A stretch of 64,000 bases of DNA from DATEDA01 sp963789885 (GCA_963789885.1 CAWBNB010000064.1:367751-431750), one strand, 5' to 3'; positions 18,613-25,644 are shown, counted from the stretch's first letter. The notes: generated by a model from the letters alone, not told the origin. Program-made: numbers and translations.

Positions 18613-18906
18613 TCAGGCGACCCCTTCCACGATCCGCAGGTCGCGGTCGACGGCGTCGCCGAGGACGCGCAGCGCTTCCTGGTAGCCGGGGCTGTCGTGG
18701 GCCGCGATCGCCTTGTCGAGGCTCTCGAACTCGGTGATCACCGTGCGCTGGTTCAACCCCTTTTCGTAGGTCTTCGACGGCATGCCGCGCACGAGGAAGC
18801 GTCCGCCCGCCGCCTGGATCGCCGGGCCGGCGAGCTTCGCGTAGGCGGCGAGCGCGTCGGGATTCCTGATCGAGTGGTAACAAACGACCCAGTAGGCCTT
18901 GGCCAT
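18613..18906 (-). CDS. DUF1330 family protein
   Basis: 97 aa ferredoxin-like (dimeric alpha/beta barrel) protein. Family landmarks are AYWVVCYHSIRNPDALAAYA, AGGRFLVRG and TVITEFESLDKAIAAHDSPG followed by YQEALRVLGDAVDRDLRIVE. DUF1330 function is not known. AAGGAGAGAAG lies just before the ATG at 18906, which is preferred to the in-frame upstream start at 18948. It is convergent with the TctC gene, 51 bp away. Confidence 0.9.
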   Translation of the reverse strand: MAKAYWVVCYHSIRNPDALAAYAKLAGPAIQAAGGRFLVRGMPSKTYEKGLNQRTVITEFESLDKAIAAHDSPGYQEALRVLGDAVDRDLRIVEGVA

Positions 18907-18988
18907 CGACTTCTCTCCTTGTGAGGTTGAGCGCACTCGCCTTTCCACGACCGGGGCGGTACGGCGGGGCGCTAGTGTACGCCGGAGG

Positions 18989-19513
18989 TCACCGGCCGCA
19001 TGAGCGCGCGAGCTCCGCGCGCTCGGCGTCGCTCAGGTCCGGACTGAAGTGCAGGACGTGATCCAGGATGCCGTCGGTCTCGAAGTAGGCCACGCGGCAA
19101 TCGAGGTGCACGAATCCGCCGGGAGAGAACCGCCCGTCCTGGTTGAACACGAGGCGGATGCGCCACGCGCCGCGCGCGATCGGCTCGTGGCAGCTGCGGC
19201 ACCGCGCCTGCGCGCTCGGGGCCTTCTCGGCGCCGTCGATCCGCGGTAGGCGTCGCTGGGCGAGGCTGCCGCGCGCCGCGCGCTCGAGCGCTTCCCGCTC
19301 GGGCACGTCCGCGGTCGCTTCGGCGAGGGTCTGCAGAACCGGCTCGGGCCGCTTGTATGCAGCGCACAGCGGGTGAAACCAGATCGTCATCTCGCCTTCC
19401 GCGAACGGGTTCGGGAGGCGCTCGCCGAAGCGCAGCTCGCCGCGCTGGATCGCGCGGCCGCAGCCGCGGCACTTGGCGCGGCCGCTCGAGGCGGGCTCGA
19501 AGACGTGCGGCAT
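18989..19513 (-). CDS. protein with two PARP-type zinc modules
   Basis: 174 aa. The first module has C15-x2-C18, then 28 residues, then H47-x2-C50 (CRGCGRAIQRGELRFGE...WFHPLC), exactly the spacing of the eukaryotic PARP-1 zinc finger 1. The second has C105-x2-C108, 27 residues, H136-x2-C139 (CRSCHEPIARGAW...FVHLDC). PARP-type fingers recognise DNA breaks in eukaryotes; in bacteria they occur in small uncharacterised proteins. No catalytic domain is attached. The ATG at 19513 is preferred because homology begins right after it; an upstream start at 19573 is possible. Confidence 0.75.
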   Translation of the reverse strand: MPHVFEPASSGRAKCRGCGRAIQRGELRFGERLPNPFAEGEMTIWFHPLCAAYKRPEPVLQTLAEATADVPEREALERAARGSLAQRRLPRIDGAEKAPSAQARCRSCHEPIARGAWRIRLVFNQDGRFSPGGFVHLDCRVAYFETDGILDHVLHFSPDLSDAERAELARSCGR

Positions 19514-19772
19514 CCCGGAAGGATATCGAAGCGCTGGCCGACGGGCAGATCGCGACGGGCGAGGAGTCGCCAAGGTGGCCGATGCGGACGGCGATCGGTG
19601 AGGAAATCCACCAATTCGGGCGGTGCTCGCGCCGACCGGCGGGTCACGAGCTCGGTGAATTCGTCACGCCCCGGCGGGTAAGAGTACGGCCCCTACCCGT
19701 CGCGGCAGACCTAAGCTTGGATCACGGTTGGATCGACGCTAAGTGAACCGCTACCGAATTGGAGGAATACTC

Positions 19773-19961
19773 ATGGCATCCAGCATCCGGGTACTGGTGG
19801 ACGAGTCCGAACGGGGCATCACCATTCGCTGGCTCGAAGCAGGGCTCGAGCGCCACGTGTGGGTGGACCAACAGACGTTCGAGCGCTTCCTCGCGGCTGG
19901 CGACACTTTCTACGTCGACACGGTCGCCGCAAACGACAACGGCCACGCATTGAGCGCGTAG
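19773..19961 (+). CDS. small hypothetical protein
   Basis: 62 aa. GGAGG lies 7 nt before the ATG at 19773, so translation is likely. The product begins MASSIRVLVDESERGITIRW and continues with an amphipathic stretch; it has no membrane helix, signal peptide or recognised motif. It stands alone between divergent or convergent neighbours. Function unknown. Confidence 0.6.
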   Translation: MASSIRVLVDESERGITIRWLEAGLERHVWVDQQTFERFLAAGDTFYVDTVAANDNGHALSA

Positions 19962-20085
19962 CTCCGGTGCCGGGAGCGACCGGCCCCGCGGTTGCGGGTT
20001 GCCGGCGCAACCCCGGACGCCGCTGATCCGCTGCGATAGCGCAGCGGCTCCTGCCCTGGCGGGGCTTCCGGAAGAGCGGCCGCCG

Positions 20086-20637
20086 CTATTGGCCGCCGAT
20101 GGACACCGCGAAGTTGACCGTCTCCGCCTTGTACGGCGACGGGATGTAGGTGAGCTCCAGGCGGATCTCCTTGAGCTTCTTCGCCTTCAGCGCCACGGCG
20201 GGAAAGTCCAAGTCCAGATTTTGCGTCGCGTCCTGCCCGGGGTCCAGCCGCTCGGCGGCGCCGTAGGTCTGGAACTTGATGGTCGGCTCGAACTTCTTCT
20301 CCTCGACCATGATCGGCTTGCCGTCGGCGTCGATGAACTGGATCTTGCCGCCGATGAGGCGGATCGTCTGATCGGTCGAGCTGTTCTGCAGCTTGAGCTT
20401 CCCGGTGAGCTTCGCCGGCGAGACGATGCTGCCGGTCCCTTTATCGACCCGCTCCGTGATCTTCATGTCGCTGACCTCGCCGGTCATGACCCCGGCCTTC
20501 ACCGCCAGCTCGGGCGGCGTCACCGTGTAGACCTTGTCCTCGATCACCGCGGCTGGCGTCGACGGGGTTTGCCCGCAACCGAGCATCGCCGCAGCGACAC
20601 CGGCTGTAACCGTCATCAGAACTACTCGCGTCCACAT
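20086..20637 (-). CDS. lipoprotein of unknown function
   Basis: 183 aa. The N-terminus VLMTVTAGVAAAMLGCGQTP has a clear lipobox (MLGC), so the mature protein is lipid-anchored. The rest is beta-rich (KLTGKLKLQNSSTDQTIRLI, KIQFIDADGKPI, EIRLELTYIPSPYKAETVNF), like an immunoglobulin-type or FxLYD-like fold. GAGGAGAGAACG precedes the ATG at 20637. A 16-bp operator-like inverted repeat at 20781-20796 with a GATAAT hexamer at 20759-20754 points at this gene, giving a leader of about 110 nt. That leader contains the 14-bp palindrome at 20684-20697. Confidence 0.8.
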   Translation of the reverse strand: MWTRVVLMTVTAGVAAAMLGCGQTPSTPAAVIEDKVYTVTPPELAVKAGVMTGEVSDMKITERVDKGTGSIVSPAKLTGKLKLQNSSTDQTIRLIGGKIQFIDADGKPIMVEEKKFEPTIKFQTYGAAERLDPGQDATQNLDLDFPAVALKAKKLKEIRLELTYIPSPYKAETVNFAVSIGGQ

Positions 20638-20683
20638 CGTTCTCTCCTCGCGCGGCGCGCCATCGATCGGGCGGCGGTCGCGC

Positions 20684-20697
20684 AACCAACGTTGGTT
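20684..20697. repeat. 14-bp perfect palindrome in the 5' leader of the lipoprotein gene
   Basis: AACCAACGTTGGTT reads the same on both strands. It lies 47 bp upstream of the lipoprotein ATG, inside the predicted leader. It could be a second regulator site or chance; nothing else like it was noticed in the window. Confidence 0.35.
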
Positions 20698-20780
20698 TGC
20701 ACGGAGCTTGCCTCGCCCCTGCGGCGTTCGACCCCCGATTGCCCGCCGTCGAGATTATCCGTCCCCCCTCCGGCGCCCTC

Positions 20781-20796
20781 TGTACGTTGGCGTACA
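20781..20796 (-). promoter_or_regulatory. operator site a (Crp/Fnr-type inverted repeat)
   Basis: TGTACG-TTGG-CGTACA, perfect 6-bp arms. On the minus strand GATAAT occupies 20759-20754, leaving the usual 21-nt gap, so it probably drives the lipoprotein gene ending at 20086. It also lies 76 bp upstream of the plus-strand small basic gene, for which no good -10 is seen at the same distance. Confidence 0.7.
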
Positions 20797-20872
20797 TAGA
20801 GCGGAAGATGTACCCGCACGGCATCGCTGCGATCGATGCGATGATGGCGACTCATAGTCGAGGAGAGCCCAC

Positions 20873-20998
20873 ATGCCCAAAGGTGAACAACGCAGCAACC
20901 GCGAGACGAAGAAGCCGAAGCAACCGAAGAAGCCGGCCGTTCCCGCGGTACCGTCGGGAAGGCCCAACCCGTTTATCGTGCCGGTCAAGAAGCCCTGA
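20873..20998 (+). CDS. small basic Lys/Pro-rich protein
   Basis: 41 aa, beginning MPKGEQRSNRETKKPKQPKK and rich in Lys, Pro and Arg. GAGGAG lies 7 nt before the ATG. I recall similar tiny proteins starting MPKGxQxSNRExKKPK in other proteobacteria, always unannotated. It is too short and basic to be anything but a nucleic-acid-binding or disordered peptide; function unknown. It is the first plus-strand gene of the operator-rich stretch. Confidence 0.65.
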   Translation: MPKGEQRSNRETKKPKQPKKPAVPAVPSGRPNPFIVPVKKP

Positions 20999-21105
20999 CC
21001 CGGATCGCCGGATCGCACCGCGGCGCCTTCGAGCGGCGCCGTGGCCGGCCAGCACGCGGCAGCGGTCTGCGCGCGACAGCGACCCGATCCGCGGCGGGCG
21101 GGCTA

Positions 21106-21121
21106 CGTGCGCTACCGCACG
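21106..21121 (+). promoter_or_regulatory. operator site b, upstream of CsbD
   Basis: CGTGCG-CTAC-CGCACG, perfect arms. TAACCT at 21143-21148 follows after 21 nt and fits a -10 element. The CsbD gene starts at 21183. Confidence 0.7.
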
Positions 21122-21182
21122 GCAATCCCCGGGCAGGCCGGATAACCTGCTCGGGAACGGCAAACGGTGGAGCGCAAGCGAC

Positions 21183-21407
21183 GTGAGCTGGGACGTCATC
21201 GAACGCAACTGGCAAGGGCTCAAGGGAAAGGTCCTGGCGGAGTGGGACAACCTTTCCGACGACGCCTTCGACCAGATCGTCGGCAAGCACGACCGGCTCG
21301 TAGCGCGGATCCAGGAGGCCTACGGCATTTCGAAGGAAGAAGCCGCGCGCCAGATCGAGTCGTTCGAGGAAGCCAACCAGGACTATCGTCCGCCCGACGT
21401 TCCCTAG
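21183..21407 (+). CDS. CsbD family stress protein
   Basis: 74 aa. It reads WDVIERNWQGLKGKVLAEWD, then DQIVGKHDRLVARIQEAYGI, the complete CsbD pattern of two amphipathic helices. CsbD-like proteins are abundant general-stress proteins of unknown mechanism. The GTG start at 21183 is set by the family N-terminus (usually MNWD/MSWD); a GGTGGAG lies 11 nt upstream. The operator-type site at 21106-21121 implies control by the Crp/Fnr regulators nearby. A second CsbD gene is at 36040-36258. Confidence 0.85.
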   Translation: MSWDVIERNWQGLKGKVLAEWDNLSDDAFDQIVGKHDRLVARIQEAYGISKEEAARQIESFEEANQDYRPPDVP

Positions 21408-21484
21408 AACTGCGGCGCACGCCGCGGCCGCACGGGGTCAGAGGGTGAGTCAATGTGAAGCACCGGACCGGAACGCGCGCGGTT

Positions 21485-21500
21485 CGTGCGCTGGCGTACA
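21485..21500 (+). promoter_or_regulatory. operator site c, upstream of a predicted small RNA
   Basis: CGTGCG-CTGG-CGTACA followed by GA. GACAAG at 21522-21527 lies 21 nt downstream and resembles the GACAAT of sites j and p. No convincing reading frame follows; a terminator ends the unit at 21644. Confidence 0.65.
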
Positions 21501-21532
21501 GACGGGCCCGCCGGCGCATGCGACAAGGGCAT

Positions 21533-21644
21533 TCTGCCCTTGCGTGACCTGCTCCTCAGCAGTCCCTCCTCAAAGAGGCTATCGCGAGGTTCTACTAGCC
21601 CGCGTGCGACGCGACCTCTTTCGCGCCTCCCGCGGGATTTTCTT
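21533..21644 (+). ncRNA. predicted small RNA with C-rich loops (sRNA 1)
   Basis: About 112 nt from the inferred start to a Rho-independent terminator. The RNA would contain the hairpin CTGCT-CCTC-AGCAG (21549-21562), then TCCCTCCTCAAAGAGG with CCTC/GAGG pairing, and a terminator at 21619-21644 whose loop is CCTCC. Several CUCC-type tracts are thus exposed or in loops and are complementary to ribosome binding sites. The start is inferred from operator c plus GACAAG; 5' end mapping is absent. No protein-like frame was found on either strand. A second unit of similar design is at 22702-22778. Confidence 0.45.
21619..21644 (+). terminator. intrinsic terminator of sRNA 1
   Basis: TTTCGCG-CCTCC-CGCGGGA forms a 7-bp stem (two G-U pairs) and is followed by TTTTCTT. 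Confidence 0.55.
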
Positions 21645-21673
21645 GTGCGGCGCAGGATCGCGCTCGTCGCGTA

Positions 21674-21689
21674 AATGCGCTGGCGCACA
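21674..21689 (+). promoter_or_regulatory. operator site d, upstream of an exported protein
   Basis: AATGCG-CTGG-CGCACA followed by GA. GATAAT at 21710-21715 comes after 20 nt. The ATG of the next gene is at 21725, so the transcript would have almost no leader. Confidence 0.7.
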
Positions 21690-21724
21690 GAACGTGCATG
21701 CCGAATGCGGATAATCGTCCCGGC

Positions 21725-22204
21725 ATGCGACCCGCTTCCTTCCTACTCCTCGCCGCCGGCCTGCTGTCGTCGCTCGTCGTGGCCTCCCCGACCGCTGCGG
21801 TCTCCGATGCGCCGGTCGCGGGGGAGTCGGTCGTTGACGCCGCGCCGGCGGGAATCGCGCCGGTGCTTGCCCAGGCCGGGGTCGATGCCGACGACCGGTC
21901 CGACTTCGGACTGCGCGCGCTCCAGCAAACGAAGCTGAGCTACGTCGCAGGCGATGCCGTCGGCGCCCGCCGCAGCCTCGCGCGGGCGACGGACGCGCTC
22001 ACCGTGCTGGCGGGCAGCATGCAGGCGCCGGGTCGCGGCGAGGTGTGGATGCTGGTGAACGATCTGCGCCTGATCCGCCTGGTCGAGGGCGGTGCGAATT
22101 CCGTAACGCTTCACAGCCTGGTCGACGCCGCGACCCGCGCGGGCGTGCTGGCCGAGCGCTATCCCGACGGGTCGGGCTCACCCGCGGCGGCGCCGCGGAA
22201 CTGA
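21725..22204 (+). CDS. exported hypothetical protein
   Basis: 159 aa. Residues 1-20 (RPASFLLLAAGLLSSLVVAS) form a signal peptide. The mature part is helical (LRALQQTKLSYVAGDAVGAR, RSLARATDALTVLAGSMQ) and may be a helical-repeat protein; no enzyme motif or lipobox is seen. It follows operator d and a GATAAT hexamer only 10 bp upstream of the ATG, so it may be translated from a nearly leaderless mRNA. An in-frame ATG at 21698 precedes the -10 element and is therefore less likely. Function unknown. Confidence 0.65.
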   Translation: MRPASFLLLAAGLLSSLVVASPTAAVSDAPVAGESVVDAAPAGIAPVLAQAGVDADDRSDFGLRALQQTKLSYVAGDAVGARRSLARATDALTVLAGSMQAPGRGEVWMLVNDLRLIRLVEGGANSVTLHSLVDAATRAGVLAERYPDGSGSPAAAPRN

Positions 22205-22220
22205 GGCAAGGATGCGTGAA

Positions 22221-22619
22221 CTAGCTCGCTCCGTCGATAACCTTCACCCGACCGCCGAAGCGCCACGTCCGCGGCGCCGAATCGACGATGACGACAATCG
22301 AGCCATCGTGCAGGCGGATTGAGGTTTCATAGCGACTGGTCGATGCCGCGGCGTTCGGCAACTCGTCTTGTCGCGAGTCTTCGATCACGCGTATCGACTC
22401 GATCAGGCCGCACTCCTCGCACGCACCCGCGACGGCGATCGGCGGGTTCTGCGCTCCCGCGACCGCTTGCTGCGGGTGCGCGCTTGAGAGAGCGGCCATG
22501 ATGCCGGCGCTGGCGGTCAGCATCGCCACTGCGCACGCCTCCAACACCCGCAGACGGGAAGGCCAGGCGGTTCGCGTACCGGCCCGGCTTCCATCGCTTT
22601 GGTCGGGAACAGCAGCCAT
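22221..22619 (-). CDS. membrane-anchored protein with CxxCG...WRFG C-terminal region
   Basis: 132 aa. A membrane helix or uncleaved signal is at about residues 24-46 (VLEACAVAMLTASAGIMAAL). It is followed by CEECGLIESIRVIED and RYETSIRLHDGSIVVIVDSA, then WRFGGRVKVIDG. This matches the part flanking the glycine zipper in SlyB/2TM-type outer-membrane proteins (CGxVxSI...YEVTVRxxDG...WRVGDRV), but without the zipper. The ATG at 22619 has no ribosome site. The minus-strand hexamer CAAGCT (22631-22626) beside operator e would start the mRNA at or near this ATG. An in-frame TTG at 22637 is the alternative. Confidence 0.6.
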   Translation of the reverse strand: MAAVPDQSDGSRAGTRTAWPSRLRVLEACAVAMLTASAGIMAALSSAHPQQAVAGAQNPPIAVAGACEECGLIESIRVIEDSRQDELPNAAASTSRYETSIRLHDGSIVVIVDSAPRTWRFGGRVKVIDGAS

Positions 22620-22652
22620 TTTGTTAGCTTGATCCAATGTCGGATTGGGATC

Positions 22653-22668
22653 TGTGCGCTGGCGTACA
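22653..22668 (+). promoter_or_regulatory. operator site e, upstream of a predicted small RNA
   Basis: TGTGCG-CTGG-CGTACA followed by GA. On the plus strand GATCAT (22690-22695) follows after 21 nt and leads into a terminator-ended non-coding unit. On the minus strand CAAGCT (22631-22626) also lies at the same distance, so both directions may be served. Confidence 0.7.
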
Positions 22669-22701
22669 GACCGGCCAGACTGAACCAGGGATCATTTGAT
22701 T

Positions 22702-22778
22702 GGGTGCCTATTTCCTCCCCTGGCACCTGCAGCACCCGGCCCGGAATCGGCTCCCCCCGTTCCGGGCCTTTCTTATTT
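22702..22778 (+). ncRNA. predicted small RNA with two C-rich-loop hairpins (sRNA 2)
   Basis: About 77 nt. The start is inferred at G22702, about 41 nt from the centre of operator e. Hairpin 1 is GGTGCC-TATTTCCTCCCCT-GGCACC with the anti-Shine-Dalgarno tract CCTCCCC in its loop. Hairpin 2 is GGCCCGGAA/TTCCGGGCC (22738-22768) with a loop containing CTCCCCCC, followed by TTTCTTATTT, so it is also the terminator. No credible protein is encoded. The design resembles stress-induced C-rich-loop sRNAs known as cuckoo RNAs in Rhodobacter; that comparison is by structure only. Confidence 0.5.
22738..22778 (+). terminator. intrinsic terminator of sRNA 2
   Basis: A perfect 9-bp stem (GGCCCGGAA / TTCCGGGCC) with a 13-nt C-rich loop is followed by TTTCTTATTT. 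It is oriented for plus-strand transcription, and no plus-strand coding gene ends nearby. Confidence 0.75.
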
Positions 22779-22835
22779 GGCGACGTTGTTGAGCGACCCC
22801 GTTTGTGGGTCGACGGCTGTGGTCGCGCCAATCTG

Positions 22836-23978
22836 CTACGAGGCTTGTCGCGCGTTCCGGGCCTGTAGGGTGGCAGCGCCCGCCCGCGCGCGCGCCTCTG
22901 GCGGCCGACGGTGCGACTTGAAGAACGCCCACATGAGCGCACTCGCGTCCGGTCCCTCGCTCGCGTGGAACGGAAAGGCGCTGTCGCCCCCGCTCCACGC
23001 GTGCGCCAGGCCCGGCACCTCGCACACTTGCAGCATCAGGCGACTTCCAGCGTAGTAGTCGCGTTGTACGTGGGGGGTTCCCTCGCCGGCGCCTTGCGGG
23101 AGCGTCCCGGGCGCGTGCGCGACCGGCTCGGCGATCCGCTCCGTCGCCCCGTTCAGCGTCCTGAACTGCTCGGACAGGTGGGCCAGGTTGATCGGGCTCA
23201 CAACGCCGTCCCGGCGGCCGTGGATGAGGATCGCCGGCATCGACGGAAAGGCTGCCGGATCATGGAGCGCGTCGCGCACCGCCGCCGCCGGCGAGCTGGA
23301 GGCCCCGAGCTGCATGGCCGTGAACGCGGCCGTCGCGGAACCGGCCGCGCCGAACGCCACACCGGAATGAAGACCCACCGCCGCAATCAGCTCCGGACGA
23401 CGCAGCGCCACGATATGCGCCATCGAGGCTCCCGCCGACATGCCCGCCGCGTAGATGCGCGACCGGTCGATGCCGTATTTCGCGACGACGGTCTCGATCA
23501 TGGCGGCGATCAAAGCGGCATCGCCCGATCCGCCCTGCGTCGCCCGGTCGTACCACTGCCAGCACCGATGGCGGTGGGCGCTCATCGACTGCTGCGGATA
23601 GAGGACGACGAAGTCCTCCTGCCCGGCGAGCTGATTCATCCGCGTGCCCTGCGCGAACTCCGCGGCCGTTTGCTCGCACCCGTGCAGCATCACGACCAGG
23701 GGCAGCGCCCGGCTGCGCGCGGCCGGCGGAAGATAGATGGAGTGCGCGAGACCGCTTCGCGGCCTCGCGCCGTTGACGCGCGACGGGAGATCGGCGCTGA
23801 CCCACGCGCCCCCGTCGGGCGCGAGCGCACTGTCGGGTCCCGGCGCCGCGGCAGGCCCCGGCTCGGTCGCGAGGGGTGCTCTCGAGAAGCGGGCGGCGAC
23901 CCGGTCGCGCAACCGCCTACCTGCGACGCCAGCGCTGCGCGCGATCGCCTTCCACCAGAAAGACTTTGCGCCGCGCAT
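22836..23978 (-). CDS. PHB depolymerase family esterase
   Basis: 380 aa alpha/beta hydrolase of the esterase PHB depolymerase/LpqC family. The oxyanion-hole region is PLVVMLHGCEQTAAEFAQGT, the nucleophile elbow is AAGMSAGASM (G-x-S-x-G), the acid is Asp in ILIHGRRDGVVSP, and the His is in PGLAHAWSGG. QCW-type landmarks (CWQWYDRA) typical of the family are present. Substrates may be polyhydroxyalkanoate or aryl esters. The N-terminus lacks a convincing signal peptide, and the ATG at 23978 has only a weak AGGC before it. Operator f with TACCCT at 24007-24002 lies directly upstream. Confidence 0.85.
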   Translation of the reverse strand: MRGAKSFWWKAIARSAGVAGRRLRDRVAARFSRAPLATEPGPAAAPGPDSALAPDGGAWVSADLPSRVNGARPRSGLAHSIYLPPAARSRALPLVVMLHGCEQTAAEFAQGTRMNQLAGQEDFVVLYPQQSMSAHRHRCWQWYDRATQGGSGDAALIAAMIETVVAKYGIDRSRIYAAGMSAGASMAHIVALRRPELIAAVGLHSGVAFGAAGSATAAFTAMQLGASSSPAAAVRDALHDPAAFPSMPAILIHGRRDGVVSPINLAHLSEQFRTLNGATERIAEPVAHAPGTLPQGAGEGTPHVQRDYYAGSRLMLQVCEVPGLAHAWSGGDSAFPFHASEGPDASALMWAFFKSHRRPPEARARAGAATLQARNARQAS

Positions 23979-24028
23979 CAGCCTGGATTCCGCATGAGAG
24001 GAGGGTACGGTGCGGCACGCGTCCGTTC

Positions 24029-24044
24029 TGTGCGGTAGCGCACC
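24029..24044 (-). promoter_or_regulatory. operator site f, upstream of the esterase
   Basis: TGTGCG-GTAG-CGCACC. TACCCT on the minus strand at 24007-24002 follows after 21 nt; the esterase ATG is at 23978. Confidence 0.7.
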
Positions 24045-24096
24045 GTAGCCCGCGTCGCGCGCGGACTCGCCGCATGCCGAAAAACCTTCGTCGTTG

Positions 24097-24112
24097 CGTG
24101 CGTTAGCGAACG
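24097..24112 (+). promoter_or_regulatory. operator site g, upstream of a Crp/Fnr gene
   Basis: CGTGCG-TTAG-CGAACG. TACGCT at 24134-24139 follows after 21 nt. The stretch from here to about 24180 is similar to 36538-36620 (shared TAGCGAACGTAAT, TGCTCGTGTA, GATGCC, ACGGG and TCCCTC at matching positions). Confidence 0.65.
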
Positions 24113-24186
24113 TAATGTCGCCCGTTGCTCGTGTACGCTCGGCAGATGCCTGCTCACGGGTTCCCTCAAACCTCCAGGAGACTTCG

Positions 24187-24897
24187 GTGCCGTCCAAACG
24201 GCGCGCGGCCAACGCGAACGGTCTGATTGCGGCGTTGCCCCGCAAGGATCGCGAGCACCTCCTGGCGGGCTGCGAGCGCGTCGAACTCGCTTTCGGCGAT
24301 GTGATCTGCGAGCCGGGCGGCCGCATCCGGCACGTTTACTTCCCCGCCGACGGTTTCATCTCGCTGTTGACGCCGCGCGACGGCTGCACGAGCCTGGAGG
24401 TCGGGCTCGTCGGCAGCGAAGGCATGCTCGGAATCACCCTCATGCTCGGCATCGACGTCTCCCCCTTGCGCGCGTTGGTCCAGGGCTCGGGCGCCTCGAT
24501 GCGGATGGATGCCGCGCTGTTCCTGCGTGAGCTCGCCTACAGCGCCGCCCTGCAGAGCGAGCTGAACCGCTACCTCTACGTCTCGATGGCGCAACTCGCC
24601 CAGACGGCGGCGTGCACGCACTTCCACCTGCTGGAGGCGCGGCTCGCCCGCTGGCTCCTGATGACCCACGACCGGGCGCACGCGGACGATTTCCATCTGA
24701 CCCACGAGCTGCTCGCCCACATGCTCGGGGTCCGCCGGGTCGGGGTGACCAAGGCGGCCGGCGGGCTGCAGCGGCGAAAGCTGATCCGCTACCACCGCGG
24801 CAAGATCACGATTCTCGCCCGCAGCGGCCTGGAAGCCGCCGCCTGCGGGTGCTACCGGGCTTCGCAGAACGTGTACGAGCGCTTCCTCAGCCAGTAG
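24187..24897 (+). CDS. Crp/Fnr family transcriptional regulator (1)
   Basis: 236 aa. The N-terminal cyclic-nucleotide-binding-type beta roll has FGDVICEPGGRIRHVYFPAD and VGLVGSEGMLGITLMLG. The dimer helix is followed by a winged helix: LTHELLAHMLGVRRVGVTKA is the HTH, then AGGLQRRKLIRYHRGKITIL the wing. No N-terminal Cys cluster for an Fe-S centre is seen, so oxygen sensing by FNR chemistry is unlikely. The start is GTG at 24187, with AGGAG 6 nt upstream. Operator g lies in its promoter, suggesting autoregulation. It is about one third identical by eye to the two paralogues nearby. Confidence 0.88.
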   Translation: MPSKRRAANANGLIAALPRKDREHLLAGCERVELAFGDVICEPGGRIRHVYFPADGFISLLTPRDGCTSLEVGLVGSEGMLGITLMLGIDVSPLRALVQGSGASMRMDAALFLRELAYSAALQSELNRYLYVSMAQLAQTAACTHFHLLEARLARWLLMTHDRAHADDFHLTHELLAHMLGVRRVGVTKAAGGLQRRKLIRYHRGKITILARSGLEAAACGCYRASQNVYERFLSQ

Positions 24898-24924
24898 CAC
24901 GCAGCCGACCGCACTCGCCTCGGA

Positions 24925-25644
24925 TCATGTCGCGGTGGCATCGGGAAGCAGGCGATCGCTTTCCCGCTTGACCACTGCGTAGCATTCGCAGGCGCGGGCC
25001 TCCAGGCCCGGCCGATCCAGCACCGTGATGCGGCCGCGGCTGTAGCGGATCAAGGCGGCGCCCTGCAGCTTCCCGGCGGCCTCGGTGACCCCCTCGCGGC
25101 GCACCCCCAGCATGTTGGCGATCAGCTCCTGCGTCATGGTGAGCTTGTTCGAGGGCAGCCGATCGAGGCTCAGCAACAGCCAGCGACAGAGCTGCTGGTC
25201 GACCGAATGATGCCGGTTGCAGACCGCCGTCTGCGCCATCTGCGTCAGCAACGCCTGCGTATAGCGCAGCAGCAGATGCTGCATCGGCCCGGCGCGGATG
25301 AACTCGCGCTTCAGCATCTGGGCCGAGAGCCGAAACGCCGAACCGGCGCTCTGCACGATGGCGCGGCTCGGCGTGGTCTCCCCTCCCATGAAGAGGGCAA
25401 CCCCCACGATTCCCTCGTTGCCGACCACGGCGATCTCGGCGGACGCGCCATCCGCCATGACATAGAGCAGGGAGACGATCGCCGTCGTGGGGAAGTAGAC
25501 GTAGTCCTGCTGGCTGCCAGACTCGTAGACGACCTCGCCGAGCACCATCGGGACCACCTCGAGGTGGGGACGGAGCCGTTCGCGCTCGGCCGCCGGCAGG
25601 ACGGCCAGAAGCCTGTTCATTTCGGGAATTTGCGCGACTGCCAC
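24925..25644 (-). CDS. Crp/Fnr family transcriptional regulator (2)
   Basis: 239 aa. Sensor-domain landmarks are LGEVVYESGSQQDYVYFPTT and EIAVVGNEGIVGVALFMGGE. The HTH is MTQELIANMLGVRREGVTEA with the wing KLQGAALIRYSRGRITVLDR. It is nearly identical to regulator 3 at 32563-33291 (I estimate over 80 percent of residues), so the two arose by a recent duplication about 7.6 kb apart in the same orientation. The start is GTG with GGAG about 10 nt upstream. Operator h with TAAGGT at 25675-25670 is its promoter. Confidence 0.9.
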   Translation of the reverse strand: MAVAQIPEMNRLLAVLPAAERERLRPHLEVVPMVLGEVVYESGSQQDYVYFPTTAIVSLLYVMADGASAEIAVVGNEGIVGVALFMGGETTPSRAIVQSAGSAFRLSAQMLKREFIRAGPMQHLLLRYTQALLTQMAQTAVCNRHHSVDQQLCRWLLLSLDRLPSNKLTMTQELIANMLGVRREGVTEAAGKLQGAALIRYSRGRITVLDRPGLEARACECYAVVKRESDRLLPDATAT

